24,757 nucleotides of DNA from Planctomycetota bacterium (GTDB taxonomy: Bacteria > Planctomycetota > PUPC01 > DSUN01): positions 1 through 24,757 of the forward strand of contig VGYW01000081.1 of assembly GCA_016872875.1 (NCBI GenBank), in the 5' to 3' direction. Of this stretch, positions 1-8,009 are shown one piece after another. The position numbers were made by a program, and so were the translations under genes. Each line of letters starts with the position of its first letter. Position 1 is the stretch's first letter. The notes below the pieces were generated by a model. The model saw nothing but the letters and a program-made list of their open reading frames with translations, was not told the origin of the DNA and did no database searches.

Positions 1-165
1 CTTCGGGGGCTCTACGCTGGCGGGGCCTTTTCCCAGGGCTCCCTTCGGTCGCCCTGGGCTACGGCTCAAACGCCCCCATTCGGGGGCTAAACCCCAGCCC
101 CCAGAAGATGTGGGCAAAGATCAGGGCGTTGCCCTGGGCTGATATAGGACGCCCTTTCAGGGCGT
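1..165. repeat. Cluster of dispersed palindromic repeats downstream of the beta-helix gene
   Basis: This stretch holds a chain of short hairpins: CCCAGGGC at 32-39 pairs with 51-58, GCCCCC at 72-77 pairs with 82-87, CAGGGC near 122 pairs with GCCCTG near 131, and ACGCCCT at 149-155 pairs with 159-165. The 19-base string CAGGGCGTTGCCCTGGGCT at 122-140 recurs exactly at 21632-21650, so this is a dispersed family. Read through on the minus strand it gives the ALKGR...QGNALI peptide, a pattern I associate with planctomycete repeats. The hairpins follow the gene and could also help end its transcript. No gene is supported here. Confidence 0.7.
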
Positions 166-3100
166 GCCTCGGATGGCGTTCGCCTCCCCAAGGACCAAGA
201 GGAAGAGGTGGCGGCCGTGGGCGGGCGGCGCCAGGACGTGGGCCTTGGAGAACTGGCCCTCGGCCACGGGCTTCTTGGCCGCCAGGTCGTAGAGGCGAAA
301 GGTGAGCTTGGCGTCGGGGAAGTTCTGGAGGACGATGCCCGCGGCGGGTGCGGGTGCGGCGGCAGGCGGCCTGGGCCTGGCGGCCTCGGCGGCGTTGAAG
401 GCGGCGATGCGGGCGGTCTTCGGCTCGGCCTCCCAGCTCTTCAGTGGCGTGCGGGCATCCGCCAGGCGGCCCTCGATGAAGAGCATCCGCCCGCCTGACT
501 CGGCGGCAATGTGGACGTCTTCGCTTCGGATGTAGCAGCCGAGGATGTCGCCCTTCTTCGCGGAGATGGGCTTCGGGAGGCTGAAGCGGTTGAGGCCGGG
601 CTGCTTCATCTCGACCGTGTCGCTCTCTCCCACGCGAATCATCTGGTCGCCCTCGACACGGTAGACGTGGAGCTGGATGGCGCCCGGCTTCACGCACTCG
701 ACCTCCCAGGTGTCAATTGGGCCGTCGAGCTCAATGATGCGGGTGGTGTCGGCATAGGTGTAGTGGCCGGCCTCGGTGGTGCTCGCGGAAAAAGGAACCT
801 GTTGCGTGCTTCGGAGGAAAGCGAGGAGCTGGGTCCTGTCCTGGCTCCACGAGTAGGTGGCCGCGAAGCCCTGGGGCAGGCGGAGGGGCATCTCGGCTTT
901 CAGCGCATCGGGCAGCTTGCCGCCGTCGGAGGCGAAGGCCGGCTCCTCGAACGGCTGCCGCGCGTCAATCGTGTGGAGCGTGTCGGGCGGAACCTGCTCG
1001 TCACCCCACACGCAGGCGTAGTCGAGCGGGGTGCGTGAGAGCGCGTGCTCGTAGCGGACGAGTGCCCTGCCGCCGGCGTCGGGGAGCGACTCGTTGCCAA
1101 CGCGGATGGCCAGACGCGGGCGCTGGAAAGGCTTTGACCAGTCCACCGCCCGCCGCACCTCCCCGAGCACCTGCCGCTCGTCCTCTACCACCCGCTCCTC
1201 CCAGGTCATCATGATGGGGTTGCGGAGGGCGAGGCCGGTGTAGAAGGTTTCGCGGACCCGTTCGCGGTAGCGGTCGGTCTGGGTCGGGCCGCCGGAGTAG
1301 CCCCAGAAGATGCCCTCGGCCATGAACACGTGGCCGAGGGCGGCGAGATGAAACTGCGCGGCGACGGACTCGATGAGCTGCTTGTCAACAAAATACGTTC
1401 GCATGCCGCCGAGCAATGGCTTCCAGCCGGCCTTGCGGTAGGAGTTGGGGTCGGTGCGCATCCCGTGGTGCGGCTCGCAGAGGAAGACGTGGTTCGGGTC
1501 GCGGCTCTTGACGAAGTCGTGGACGGCGTTGACGAAGGCCGGGCCGCAATCGGGGTCGCCCTCGCCCGCGGCCGTGAAGCCGCTGATCCCCGTGTCGTCG
1601 CGGAAGAGCGTGGCGAAATGTGTCAGGTAGTCCTTGAACATCGCGTAGAACTTGGAGTCGGGCTTGCCGTAGTCGCCGCGCTGGTAGCCTGCCTCGAGGT
1701 ATTGGGCATAGGGGGCGCTCTGCTTGCCGAGGGGGTAGTGGCTCAGGGCAAGGTGAAGGCGGAGGCCGTTGCGGCGGGCGGCGGCGGTCACGGCGGCGAG
1801 TTGCTCGGCCCCGTGCGGGGCGATGCGGCCCCCCGCGTCCAGCCGCTCCCACAGCCACCAGCCCTGGCAAAGGTGGACCACCGACCAGCCGCAGCGGGCG
1901 AGATAGGCGTAGTCGGCATCAAGCTCCTTCTCCGTCAGCGACTCCCACCAGTTGAAACTGTAGAGCGGCCCGCCGTGGTTGAAGTGCTGGCCCTCGTGCA
2001 CCGTGCCCTGCACCGCCGCCCACTGCTCCTGGCCCTGGACGAGCGATTCCTGCGGCGTGCCGATTCCCTTGAACATCGGCGCCCCGCGATACGACCCCGC
2101 GAACGGCCCAATCGCCTTCCCGCCCTCCGTCAGCAGCTTCAGCTTCTCGTCGTAGCCGATGAACTGGCCGGAGTGGGTGAGTTGCACCCGCAGCGTCGTT
2201 GTCAGGGGTCCGCGAGCCGCATTGTTCCAGGTCACTCGGAGCTCGGCCGGGGAGTCGGGGACGCGCAAGCCGCGCAGCCGTCCCCGCCAGACGCCATCAC
2301 CCACCTCGCTCAGTTCGGCGACGGCCCTTCCGAGGGGGATCGGAGGGACCCGCGCATCCGTGCTGTCCCAGTCCAGCCCTTGGACCTTCGCCGCGACCGC
2401 GACGGTGTCCTTGCCGAGGCGTTTCCCGTGCTCGTCGAGAACGACCGCATAGACAGGCAGTCCTTCCACCTTCGCTCGCTCCCCGGTGCGGATGACGGGC
2501 AGGGACGCGATGATCGCGGCCTGGCCGTTGAGCCGCAGGCGGAAGGCGACGCTTGCCTCGTTCGCGCGGGGCAGAGACGCCCCGCCTACAGGTGGTGTGT
2601 GGACGAAGAGGGCGAAGGTGAGCTGGGCGAAATGGCGCTCGTAGCCCTTGTCGCGGAAGAGCTTGAGGAGTTCGACCGTCAGCTTGCCGGGCCTGTCCTG
2701 CCACGGGCTGGCGTAGAGGGGCGGGCCGCTGCGGCCCTTGACGGCGACGACGAATTGCCACGGGTGCGTGGCCTCCGTGACCTCCAGCTCGGCGGTCGGG
2801 TGCTGCTCGATGTGGAACTGGAGGGCCGGGAGCAGGGCGTGGTCGAACTCGGCCTTCGCGTCCTTCTTGACGAAGCGGGTCGTCTCATCGTCTATGTCGG
2901 CCAGCTCATTGGCCTTGCTCGTGAACCAGCGGGAAACCTGCTTCTTGCCCGTGAGGGGGAGCGGCGACTGGTTGGAGTAGCAGATGACGGCGCCCTCGAC
3001 GCCATCCCGCTCGTCGAGCCAGGTCATTGCGCGGTTGAACACCCACGCCTCGCGCATCCCGTGCATCGGCTGCTTGTGGGCGGGGCCTCCGTGCCCCGCG

Positions 3101-5079
3101 CGCACCCAGAAATAGTCGCCGCCATCGTAGTCCGAGACCACGGCCAACTCGTTCGTAGTTCCGCCTTCAGGCGGTCTTGGGTTTGTAGTTCCGCCTTCAG
3201 GCGGTCTTCCGGTCTTCAACTTCCCGCGCCAGGCCGGCTCGATGCCCGCGGCCTCGACGACGGGCTTGTGGTCCTCGGGCTTCGCGTTGAAGAAGTTGTC
3301 GTGCTCGTTGCACGTCGCGCGGCGCTTCTGCGCGGCGTTGTTGTAGTTCATGGGCTTGGGCACCGCGTAAACCAGGTTGCCCGCGATCTCGATCTGGCCG
3401 CTGCCCTCGTCGAGGTAGATGCCGCCCGGGCCGCCGCGGTTGTCGTGGATGTGGTTGCCGCGAATGACGGTGCCCGGCTGAATCGAGAGGGTGTAGATGC
3501 CGCCGCCGTCGGCCAGGTCGCGCATGACGTGGTGGATGTGGTTGAACTCGACGCGGTTGTTCTTCGCGGTCGTGGGCGTATCGTAGAAGGGCTTCTGGCC
3601 GTAGGCCCCGCCGCCGGCGTCCTCCTCGCCCCAGCCCCAGCCGACCGAGACGCCGCTGTAGGGGAGGTCGCGGATTTCGTTGTGGGCGATAGTCGTGGCC
3701 TCGGTGTAGCCGGCGAAGATGCCCACGCTCCCCTTGAACTCGACCCCGCAGTCGTGGATGAGGCAGTTGGTCACGGAGTTGCCCTTGACGATCTTCCGCG
3801 GGTCGTCGGGGTGGTGGTCGTCCTTCAGCACGTCGCCGATCTGGATTGCGGTGCCCGAGATGTCGTGGAAGCGGCAGCCGACGACCGCGTTGCCCTGGCT
3901 CCCGGACTCGATGTCGAGCGCCCCGCTGCCGAGCTTCGTGAACGTACAGCCCTCGAAGCGGATGGCCTTTGCCGCATGGCACACGATGTTCGAGGGGCTT
4001 TTGAGCTGCTCGTTGTGCGTGGTGGTCACCGTGCCGCTTCGCTTGATCAGCTTGGTTGCGTCGTTGAGGAAGTTCGCCTGGACATCGGGGTGGCCGATTT
4101 CGCTCGGCTGAAGCCACGTGGCGTGGGCGAAGGTGAGGCCGACGAACTGGATACTGTGAACCGGCTTGTCGAGGGTGCCTCGAAGCTCGATCAGGCGCTC
4201 AAGCGCCGGCGCAATCACTTCGGCCTTCGCCATGTCCTCGCCGGGGCGGGGCATGTAGTAGACTGTGCTGGCCTTACGATCGAGATACCACTCGCCCGGC
4301 TCGTCGAGCAGCTCGAGGGCGTTCTCGATGTAGTTGGGCAGCTTCACCTGCACGCCCTCCTTCGTGCGGGCCATGGTGAAGTGGGGCTGGAGCATCGTCA
4401 CGATTGCCCCGTCGCTCCCTTTCGGATCTGCGGGAGGGCGACGCTCCGGCGGAGCCGTCTTCTCCCCGGCGCGCGGCTCGGCAGGAGCCTCGCCCTCCCT
4501 CGCTATGCTCTTCACTTTGCAGCGCGAGTGGGTCCACGTGACGATGTAGCAGAACTCGACGTCGTCCTGGTTGCCCCATGCTGCCATATCCGCCTTCGGG
4601 AGCCTGTAGCCGTCGTCGCCGTGGAGGGCGATGCCGGGCGGGGGATTGCCCCTGGCGCGGACGGCTCGGACGCCGTTGACGTACAGTTGGCGGAAGTTCG
4701 GGATGTCGGTCTTCGCCTTCCAGCGCGCGCCGTCCTGCGTCCAGCCCGTGACGGCCCTTCCGCCGCTGAGGACCGGCGTCTGGCCGTCGAGTGCCTTGTA
4801 GATGACGTTGTGCCCGTTCGTGCCCGAATCCTCTGGCCCAAAGACGAGGGTGCGAGCGAGGGGATACGTGCCGCCGCGGAGGACCACCGCGATGTCGCCC
4901 GTCATCTTCGCGTTGATCGCCCTCACCGCGTCGCGGGACTTCTCAAGCGTCCTGAACGGCCGGGCCTCGGTGCCGGGATCATCGTCGCTGCCGCCGGGCG
5001 CGACGAAGAATGTCCGCTGCGGGTCGGCGGCGAGCGCCGTCAAGGGAACAAGGAGCCACATCAGGCGCGAGAGCGCCAT
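157..5079 (-). CDS. Secreted right-handed beta-helix protein fused to a TIM-barrel glycoside hydrolase-like domain
   Basis: Probable extracellular polysaccharide-active protein of 1640 residues. The start at 5079 is chosen because an AGGAGG ribosome site lies just upstream and the peptide opens with a signal sequence (MALSRLMWLLVPLTALA). Residues about 22-580 resemble a pectate-lyase-like parallel beta-helix, with an FFVAPGGSDDDPGT opening and repeated GNxIHD/GGIY rungs. Residues about 1035-1300 look like a TIM barrel (FNWWESLTEKELDADYAYL), with candidate acidic residues in AAGEGD near 1173 and in MTWEE. The C-terminus appears beta-rich. Dispersed repeats are read through in frame near residues 193-216, 624-641, 659-668 and 830-838. 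The stop codon itself lies inside a repeat hairpin (149-165), so the native C-terminus may have been changed. Substrate unknown; the enzyme assignment is by fold resemblance only. Confidence 0.85.
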   Translation of the reverse strand: MALSRLMWLLVPLTALAADPQRTFFVAPGGSDDDPGTEARPFRTLEKSRDAVRAINAKMTGDIAVVLRGGTYPLARTLVFGPEDSGTNGHNVIYKALDGQTPVLSGGRAVTGWTQDGARWKAKTDIPNFRQLYVNGVRAVRARGNPPPGIALHGDDGYRLPKADMAAWGNQDDVEFCYIVTWTHSRCKVKSIAREGEAPAEPRAGEKTAPPERRPPADPKGSDGAIVTMLQPHFTMARTKEGVQVKLPNYIENALELLDEPGEWYLDRKASTVYYMPRPGEDMAKAEVIAPALERLIELRGTLDKPVHSIQFVGLTFAHATWLQPSEIGHPDVQANFLNDATKLIKRSGTVTTTHNEQLKSPSNIVCHAAKAIRFEGCTFTKLGSGALDIESGSQGNAVVGCRFHDISGTAIQIGDVLKDDHHPDDPRKIVKGNSVTNCLIHDCGVEFKGSVGIFAGYTEATTIAHNEIRDLPYSGVSVGWGWGEEDAGGGAYGQKPFYDTPTTAKNNRVEFNHIHHVMRDLADGGGIYTLSIQPGTVIRGNHIHDNRGGPGGIYLDEGSGQIEIAGNLVYAVPKPMNYNNAAQKRRATCNEHDNFFNAKPEDHKPVVEAAGIEPAWRGKLKTGRPPEGGTTNPRPPEGGTTNELAVVSDYDGGDYFWVRAGHGGPAHKQPMHGMREAWVFNRAMTWLDERDGVEGAVICYSNQSPLPLTGKKQVSRWFTSKANELADIDDETTRFVKKDAKAEFDHALLPALQFHIEQHPTAELEVTEATHPWQFVVAVKGRSGPPLYASPWQDRPGKLTVELLKLFRDKGYERHFAQLTFALFVHTPPVGGASLPRANEASVAFRLRLNGQAAIIASLPVIRTGERAKVEGLPVYAVVLDEHGKRLGKDTVAVAAKVQGLDWDSTDARVPPIPLGRAVAELSEVGDGVWRGRLRGLRVPDSPAELRVTWNNAARGPLTTTLRVQLTHSGQFIGYDEKLKLLTEGGKAIGPFAGSYRGAPMFKGIGTPQESLVQGQEQWAAVQGTVHEGQHFNHGGPLYSFNWWESLTEKELDADYAYLARCGWSVVHLCQGWWLWERLDAGGRIAPHGAEQLAAVTAAARRNGLRLHLALSHYPLGKQSAPYAQYLEAGYQRGDYGKPDSKFYAMFKDYLTHFATLFRDDTGISGFTAAGEGDPDCGPAFVNAVHDFVKSRDPNHVFLCEPHHGMRTDPNSYRKAGWKPLLGGMRTYFVDKQLIESVAAQFHLAALGHVFMAEGIFWGYSGGPTQTDRYRERVRETFYTGLALRNPIMMTWEERVVEDERQVLGEVRRAVDWSKPFQRPRLAIRVGNESLPDAGGRALVRYEHALSRTPLDYACVWGDEQVPPDTLHTIDARQPFEEPAFASDGGKLPDALKAEMPLRLPQGFAATYSWSQDRTQLLAFLRSTQQVPFSASTTEAGHYTYADTTRIIELDGPIDTWEVECVKPGAIQLHVYRVEGDQMIRVGESDTVEMKQPGLNRFSLPKPISAKKGDILGCYIRSEDVHIAAESGGRMLFIEGRLADARTPLKSWEAEPKTARIAAFNAAEAARPRPPAAAPAPAAGIVLQNFPDAKLTFRLYDLAAKKPVAEGQFSKAHVLAPPAHGRHLFLLVLGEANAIRGTP
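2564..2589. repeat. Half copy of the GGGGC dispersed palindrome inside the beta-helix gene
   Basis: The string GGGGCAGAGACGCCCCGCC matches the reverse complement of the left half of the full palindrome at 5989-6036. It is translated in frame as part of the peptide VGGASLPRA, between two predicted beta-rich regions. The other half of the palindrome occurs about 490 bp away at 3076-3102. Confidence 0.65.
3076..3102. repeat. Other half copy of the GGGGC dispersed palindrome
   Basis: The string GTGGGCGGGGCCTCCGTGCC matches the reverse complement of the right half of the full palindrome at 5989-6036. It is read through in frame as RAGHGGPAH within the secreted beta-helix protein. Together with 2564-2589 it supplies both halves of the element, but in swapped order. 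Confidence 0.65.
3155..3208. repeat. Two tandem copies of a 24-bp palindromic repeat, 30-bp period, in frame
   Basis: The string GTAGTTCCGCCTTCAGGCGG occurs at 3155 and again at 3185. The 30-bp period equals ten codons, so the reading frame of the beta-helix gene is kept and the protein reads RPPEGGTTN twice. CCGCC and GGCGG form a small hairpin in each copy. It lies just after the last beta-helix rung, consistent with a linker position. Confidence 0.8.
4432..4499. repeat. Inverted repeat (EGEAPAEP-type) read through in the beta-helix gene
   Basis: A 25-base left arm at 4432-4456 (begins GGGAGGGCGACGCTCC) pairs with a right arm at 4475-4499 with about 22 of 25 matches. In the protein it reads EGEAPAEPR followed by a proline-rich stretch, unlike the surrounding beta-helix sequence. 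I recognise this peptide as a read-through dispersed repeat common in planctomycete and verrucomicrobial genomes. Confidence 0.75.
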
Positions 5080-5123
5080 TTCGGCCCTCCTTTGGTCTCT
5101 CAGGGAAAGGGGGCATCCGGAAC

Positions 5124-5265
5124 CAATGTAGTTCCTGTTGCGGAAAGTGGAAGGGGCTGCTGCCCCAATCACAGGCCAGAGGCCTGTGCCACCAAGCCCC
5201 TCGTCTCAGCGGTGGCACAGGCGTCCCGCCTGTGATCGCACTTTCCGCAACAGAGACAATGTAGT
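5124..5265. mobile_element. MITE-like element (5133-5256) with a 9-bp target duplication, in the beta-helix gene leader
   Basis: The direct repeat CAATGTAGT occurs at 5124-5132 and 5257-5265. Between the copies lies about 124 bp ending in terminal inverted repeats: GTTGCGGAAAGTG at 5137-5149 and its exact complement at 5239-5251, with partial matching extended outward (about 16 of 18). Inside are nested palindromes with GGTGGCACAGGC and GCCTGTGCCACC, the RRDACAT repeat type also found at 12057-12143. There is no transposase gene, so any movement would need an enzyme in trans. Inverted ends plus flanking direct repeats are the expected marks of a MITE; the assignment rests on this single copy. 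Confidence 0.7.
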
Positions 5266-5285
5266 GCGGCGGGGCGAAAAGTCAA
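5258..5285 (-). promoter_or_regulatory. Probable promoter of the beta-helix gene
   Basis: On the minus strand TTGACT (5280-5285) is followed after 16 bp by TACATT (5258-5263). The -35 box overlaps the stop codon of the upstream polyferredoxin gene. The -10 box lies inside the 9-bp sequence duplicated around the neighbouring element, so the transcript would run through the whole element and have a leader of roughly 170 nt. Confidence 0.5.
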
Positions 5286-6895
5286 GCGGGGCGGTCTTCG
5301 TTCTCGGGCACGACGATGATGGCGCTCTCGCCGAGGAGGCGACGCTGCTTCGCCCAGGCGTTGCCGCAGCGGTACTCGCACAGGCCGCAGCCGACGCAGG
5401 CATCGAGCTTGACGAACGGGGCGAGGATGCGGCTCGCCTCCTCAAGGGCGTCGGGCGAGAGGACGCCCTCGGGCACGTTGCTCACTTGGAGGCGAATCTC
5501 GCGCATCTCGATGGCGTTGTAGCCGGCGGCACGGCACTCCTCGAAGCAGAGCTGGCAGTCACGCTCCCCGCGATGGGGCAGACACGTCCGCGTGTTCACC
5601 ACCGCCAGGCCCATGTGCGTTTTCTGCTTCGCCTCGATGGGCAGCGGGCGGATGGCGCCCGTCGGGCACACCTGGCCGCAGAAGTTGCACTCCTGGTGGC
5701 ACCCCGCCCACGACGGCACGGCCACGGGCGTCCAGAGCGCGTCCAGCCCCGCCTCCAGCCCGGCGGGATGGAGCACCGGCCCTGGGCAGACCTTGATGCA
5801 GAGGCCGCAGCGGACGCAGAGCTCCAGGAAGCGGTCCTCGCGGAGGCTGCCTGGCGGCCTGAGGAGGCGCTTGCGCTGTCCCAGCGCGATGCCCATTGCT
5901 GCCCAGCCTCCTGCCGCCGCGGCGCCCAGGAGCGCTCGACGCGAGAGGGAGGGCTCCTCAGGTGCTGGACAGACTCCTGTCTGAGCCTGTGGGCGGGGCG
6001 TCTCTGCCCCGCGCGGGGCACGGAGGCCCCGCCCACAGTGGCCGAGGAACACGAGACGCGAGACGCGAAACTCAATCGCGTTCACGGGGCACGCCCTCGC
6101 GCAGTCGGGGCAGAAGGCGCACTCGGCATCGCGTGTCGAGAAGTCGGGGCGGATGGCGTCGAACGAGCAGGCCCTGACGCACTTGCCGCAGCCGATGCAC
6201 GCCTCCGTCACCCGCCGCTCCCGCAGGCGCAACGGGCTCAGGAGTGAGAAGAGGGCGCCGGTCGGGCACAGGTTCCGGCACCAGAAGCGCCGCCCGAGCA
6301 CCGCCAGGGCGGGGATGCACAGGAACAGTCCGACGCCGAGCCAGTAGTCCCAGGTGACGGGCCGCACCATGCTCGCGTGCTTGAGCGTGGCGAGCTGGGC
6401 GGGTCCGAGGATGAAGGCGAAGCCGCGCGTCGCCGCGGGAATCGCCGCCACGTAGCCCGCGAGCATCACCCCGCACGCCGCCGCAACAAGCACCGCGGCC
6501 AGGAGGTAGTACTTCACGTGAAGCCACGCTCCCCGGCGGCGAATGTGGAGCCGCTTGAGCCAGCGCCCGAGCGCCCAATCGGCGAGGTCAATCGTCGTCC
6601 CCAGCGGACAAATATGGGAGCAGAACACCCGCGGCACGACCAGGGAGAAGGCGAGGATGCCCGCGGTCCAGAGCAGAAACGGCCCAACGCACCGTCCCGC
6701 CACTGTCGCGGCGAGCGACGCCAGCGGGTCGAGCAACAGAAACAGCTCGGCGGGCACCCGCTCCTTCTCCGCCAGCACCCTTGTCGAGAACCGCTGCGCG
6801 TATGGCCACGCCACGTAGAGCAGCAGGATCAGGAGAAGCGCGAAGGCCAACCCCTGGCAGATCCGCCTAAGGGACAGTTGCACACGGGGAATCAA
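5282..6895 (-). CDS. Membrane polyferredoxin, NapH-like region fused to NapG/MauM-like region
   Basis: Predicted membrane electron-transfer protein of about 537 residues. The N-terminal half has about four transmembrane segments and the paired CxxxCP motifs of the NapH/NosR type (CSHICPLG, CRNLCPTG), followed by ferredoxin motifs CIGCGKCVRAC and CPDCARACP. The C-terminal half starts with a twin-arginine-like segment (SRRALLGAAAAGG) and carries CVRCGLCIKVCP, CNFCGQVCP, CQLCFEEC and CVGCGLCEYRC, as in NapG/MauM. A dispersed palindrome lies exactly between the halves (residues about 286-302). The start is uncertain: TTG at 6895 has GGAAGG six bases upstream, while GTG at 6955 has a poorly spaced site. 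It overlaps the end of the restriction nuclease gene and so is probably co-transcribed with it. A likely role is moving quinol electrons to an unidentified periplasmic acceptor. Confidence 0.85.
   Translation of the reverse strand: MIPRVQLSLRRICQGLAFALLLILLLYVAWPYAQRFSTRVLAEKERVPAELFLLLDPLASLAATVAGRCVGPFLLWTAGILAFSLVVPRVFCSHICPLGTTIDLADWALGRWLKRLHIRRRGAWLHVKYYLLAAVLVAAACGVMLAGYVAAIPAATRGFAFILGPAQLATLKHASMVRPVTWDYWLGVGLFLCIPALAVLGRRFWCRNLCPTGALFSLLSPLRLRERRVTEACIGCGKCVRACSFDAIRPDFSTRDAECAFCPDCARACPVNAIEFRVSRLVFLGHCGRGLRAPRGAETPRPQAQTGVCPAPEEPSLSRRALLGAAAAGGWAAMGIALGQRKRLLRPPGSLREDRFLELCVRCGLCIKVCPGPVLHPAGLEAGLDALWTPVAVPSWAGCHQECNFCGQVCPTGAIRPLPIEAKQKTHMGLAVVNTRTCLPHRGERDCQLCFEECRAAGYNAIEMREIRLQVSNVPEGVLSPDALEEASRILAPFVKLDACVGCGLCEYRCGNAWAKQRRLLGESAIIVVPENEDRPA
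5989..6036. repeat. Full 48-bp dispersed palindrome at the junction of the two polyferredoxin halves
   Basis: The arm GTGGGCGGGGC at 5989-5999 pairs with GCCCCGCCCAC at 6026-6036, around two further nested GGGGC/GCCCC stems. The element is 48 bp, sixteen codons, so the frame is kept. It is translated as GHCGRGLRAPRGAETP, low in complexity and unlike either flank. Both of its halves recur separately in the beta-helix gene. Confidence 0.8.
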
Positions 6896-8009
6896 GCAGT
6901 GCCTTCCACGCTTGCCGATGGGCAGGTTGGGTATTCCACCGGTCGAGGTGCTCACAGACCTTCTGGAGGAAGGTCATCCGAATCGCCTCGCCACCGAGAG
7001 CGAGGACGCTCCGCGCGAGGTCGAAGAAGTCGAAGACATAGAGGTTTTCACACGTCGCGAATGCCTGGGCAACGAATTGACTGACCGCGGGCTGCTCCTC
7101 GTCCCGGACCGCCGGGCAAGTGAACAGGATGTCCTTGATCGCGCGCTTGCGGGACTTGAGGAGGGTCCCCTGGACATCGGCCAGCGTCAGCATGCGGTCC
7201 TTCACCTCCACAGCAAGCACGACCTTGCCCTCGGCGTTCAAGCATTCCAGGTCAGCGGCTTGGCGGATGGCCTCATCGCTTGCGTTGATGCGGGCGCGAT
7301 TGACCTGCGCGTAGAGGCCGAAGTGGATGCCGATGGCATCGAAGAGCGCGCCACACAGGGCCAGCGCGCGGTCGCCGCCCGACTTCACCTCGAGGAACCG
7401 GCGCGAGAGAGCCAGCGCCCAGTCCAGGCTGATCCGCGGCGGCAGGACATATTCGAACCGCAACGACTGCTGGAGGCGGAACATCTCCAGCAGGACCTGC
7501 CGAAGCGCCGCAAGCGCGAAATCAGGGTCGCCCTCAGTCTGCACGCGCTCCAGCACATCCACCAGCGTGTTCCACCCGGCAACGTCCTTCTTGCTCGGGT
7601 CGTCTCGCACCATGCGCGGCACGCGCATGGGGTTGCCGACATAGGGATCGGTGGACGTGCCAAGGACGTTCTCTTGCTCCCTGTTGAAGGGCGCGACCAC
7701 CTTGCTGCCGAGGCTGCGGGCGTCCCAGCCCGTCACATCCGTCGGATCCCCTTTCTTCTTCTGGAGGCGCAAGCAGTCGAGCGATGGGTTCGTGACCTTG
7801 CCGAGCAGTTGTATTGGGAGGCAGAAGCGATAGGCGACCTGCTTATGGTCTATGCAGGAGCGGATCGCCTCTTGAAGCGCTGGCTCAGGCAGGTAGTTCA
7901 AATCGGGCTTGCGCGCGGCAGCGTTGGCGACGGCCTGCCACTGCTCTCGGAGGATGGCTGCCGCGCGAACGTGATCGAGTGCCGGCTCTGGGCTAGTCTT
8001 TCCTGGCAC
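6867..8009 (-). CDS. Type II restriction endonuclease, SacI-like (tentative)
   Basis: Predicted cytoplasmic nuclease cutting unmodified DNA, 380 residues. A PD-(D/E)xK-type active site is visible: Asp in AADLECL near residue 251, then VEVKD near 267-269. The segment DARSLGSKVVAPF...LGTSTDPYVGNPMRVPR resembles what I recall of the SacI nuclease family, but no search was run. The GTG start at 8009 is chosen because AAGGTG lies about seven bases upstream and the longer frame only antisenses the methylase gene. The gene overlaps the end of the methylase gene by 17 bp, so the two are probably translationally coupled. Known SacI is paired with a C5-cytosine methylase, whereas the neighbour here is a D12 adenine-type enzyme, so specificity may differ from GAGCTC. 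Confidence 0.75.
   Translation of the reverse strand: MPGKTSPEPALDHVRAAAILREQWQAVANAAARKPDLNYLPEPALQEAIRSCIDHKQVAYRFCLPIQLLGKVTNPSLDCLRLQKKKGDPTDVTGWDARSLGSKVVAPFNREQENVLGTSTDPYVGNPMRVPRMVRDDPSKKDVAGWNTLVDVLERVQTEGDPDFALAALRQVLLEMFRLQQSLRFEYVLPPRISLDWALALSRRFLEVKSGGDRALALCGALFDAIGIHFGLYAQVNRARINASDEAIRQAADLECLNAEGKVVLAVEVKDRMLTLADVQGTLLKSRKRAIKDILFTCPAVRDEEQPAVSQFVAQAFATCENLYVFDFFDLARSVLALGGEAIRMTFLQKVCEHLDRWNTQPAHRQAWKALLDSPCATVP

Noticed and set aside
1330..5235. A 1301-codon open frame on the plus strand, antisense to the beta-helix gene
   Set aside because: It is the mirror of a GC-rich gene with strong third-position bias. The minus-strand frame has a signal peptide, ribosome site and clear folds; the plus frame has none.
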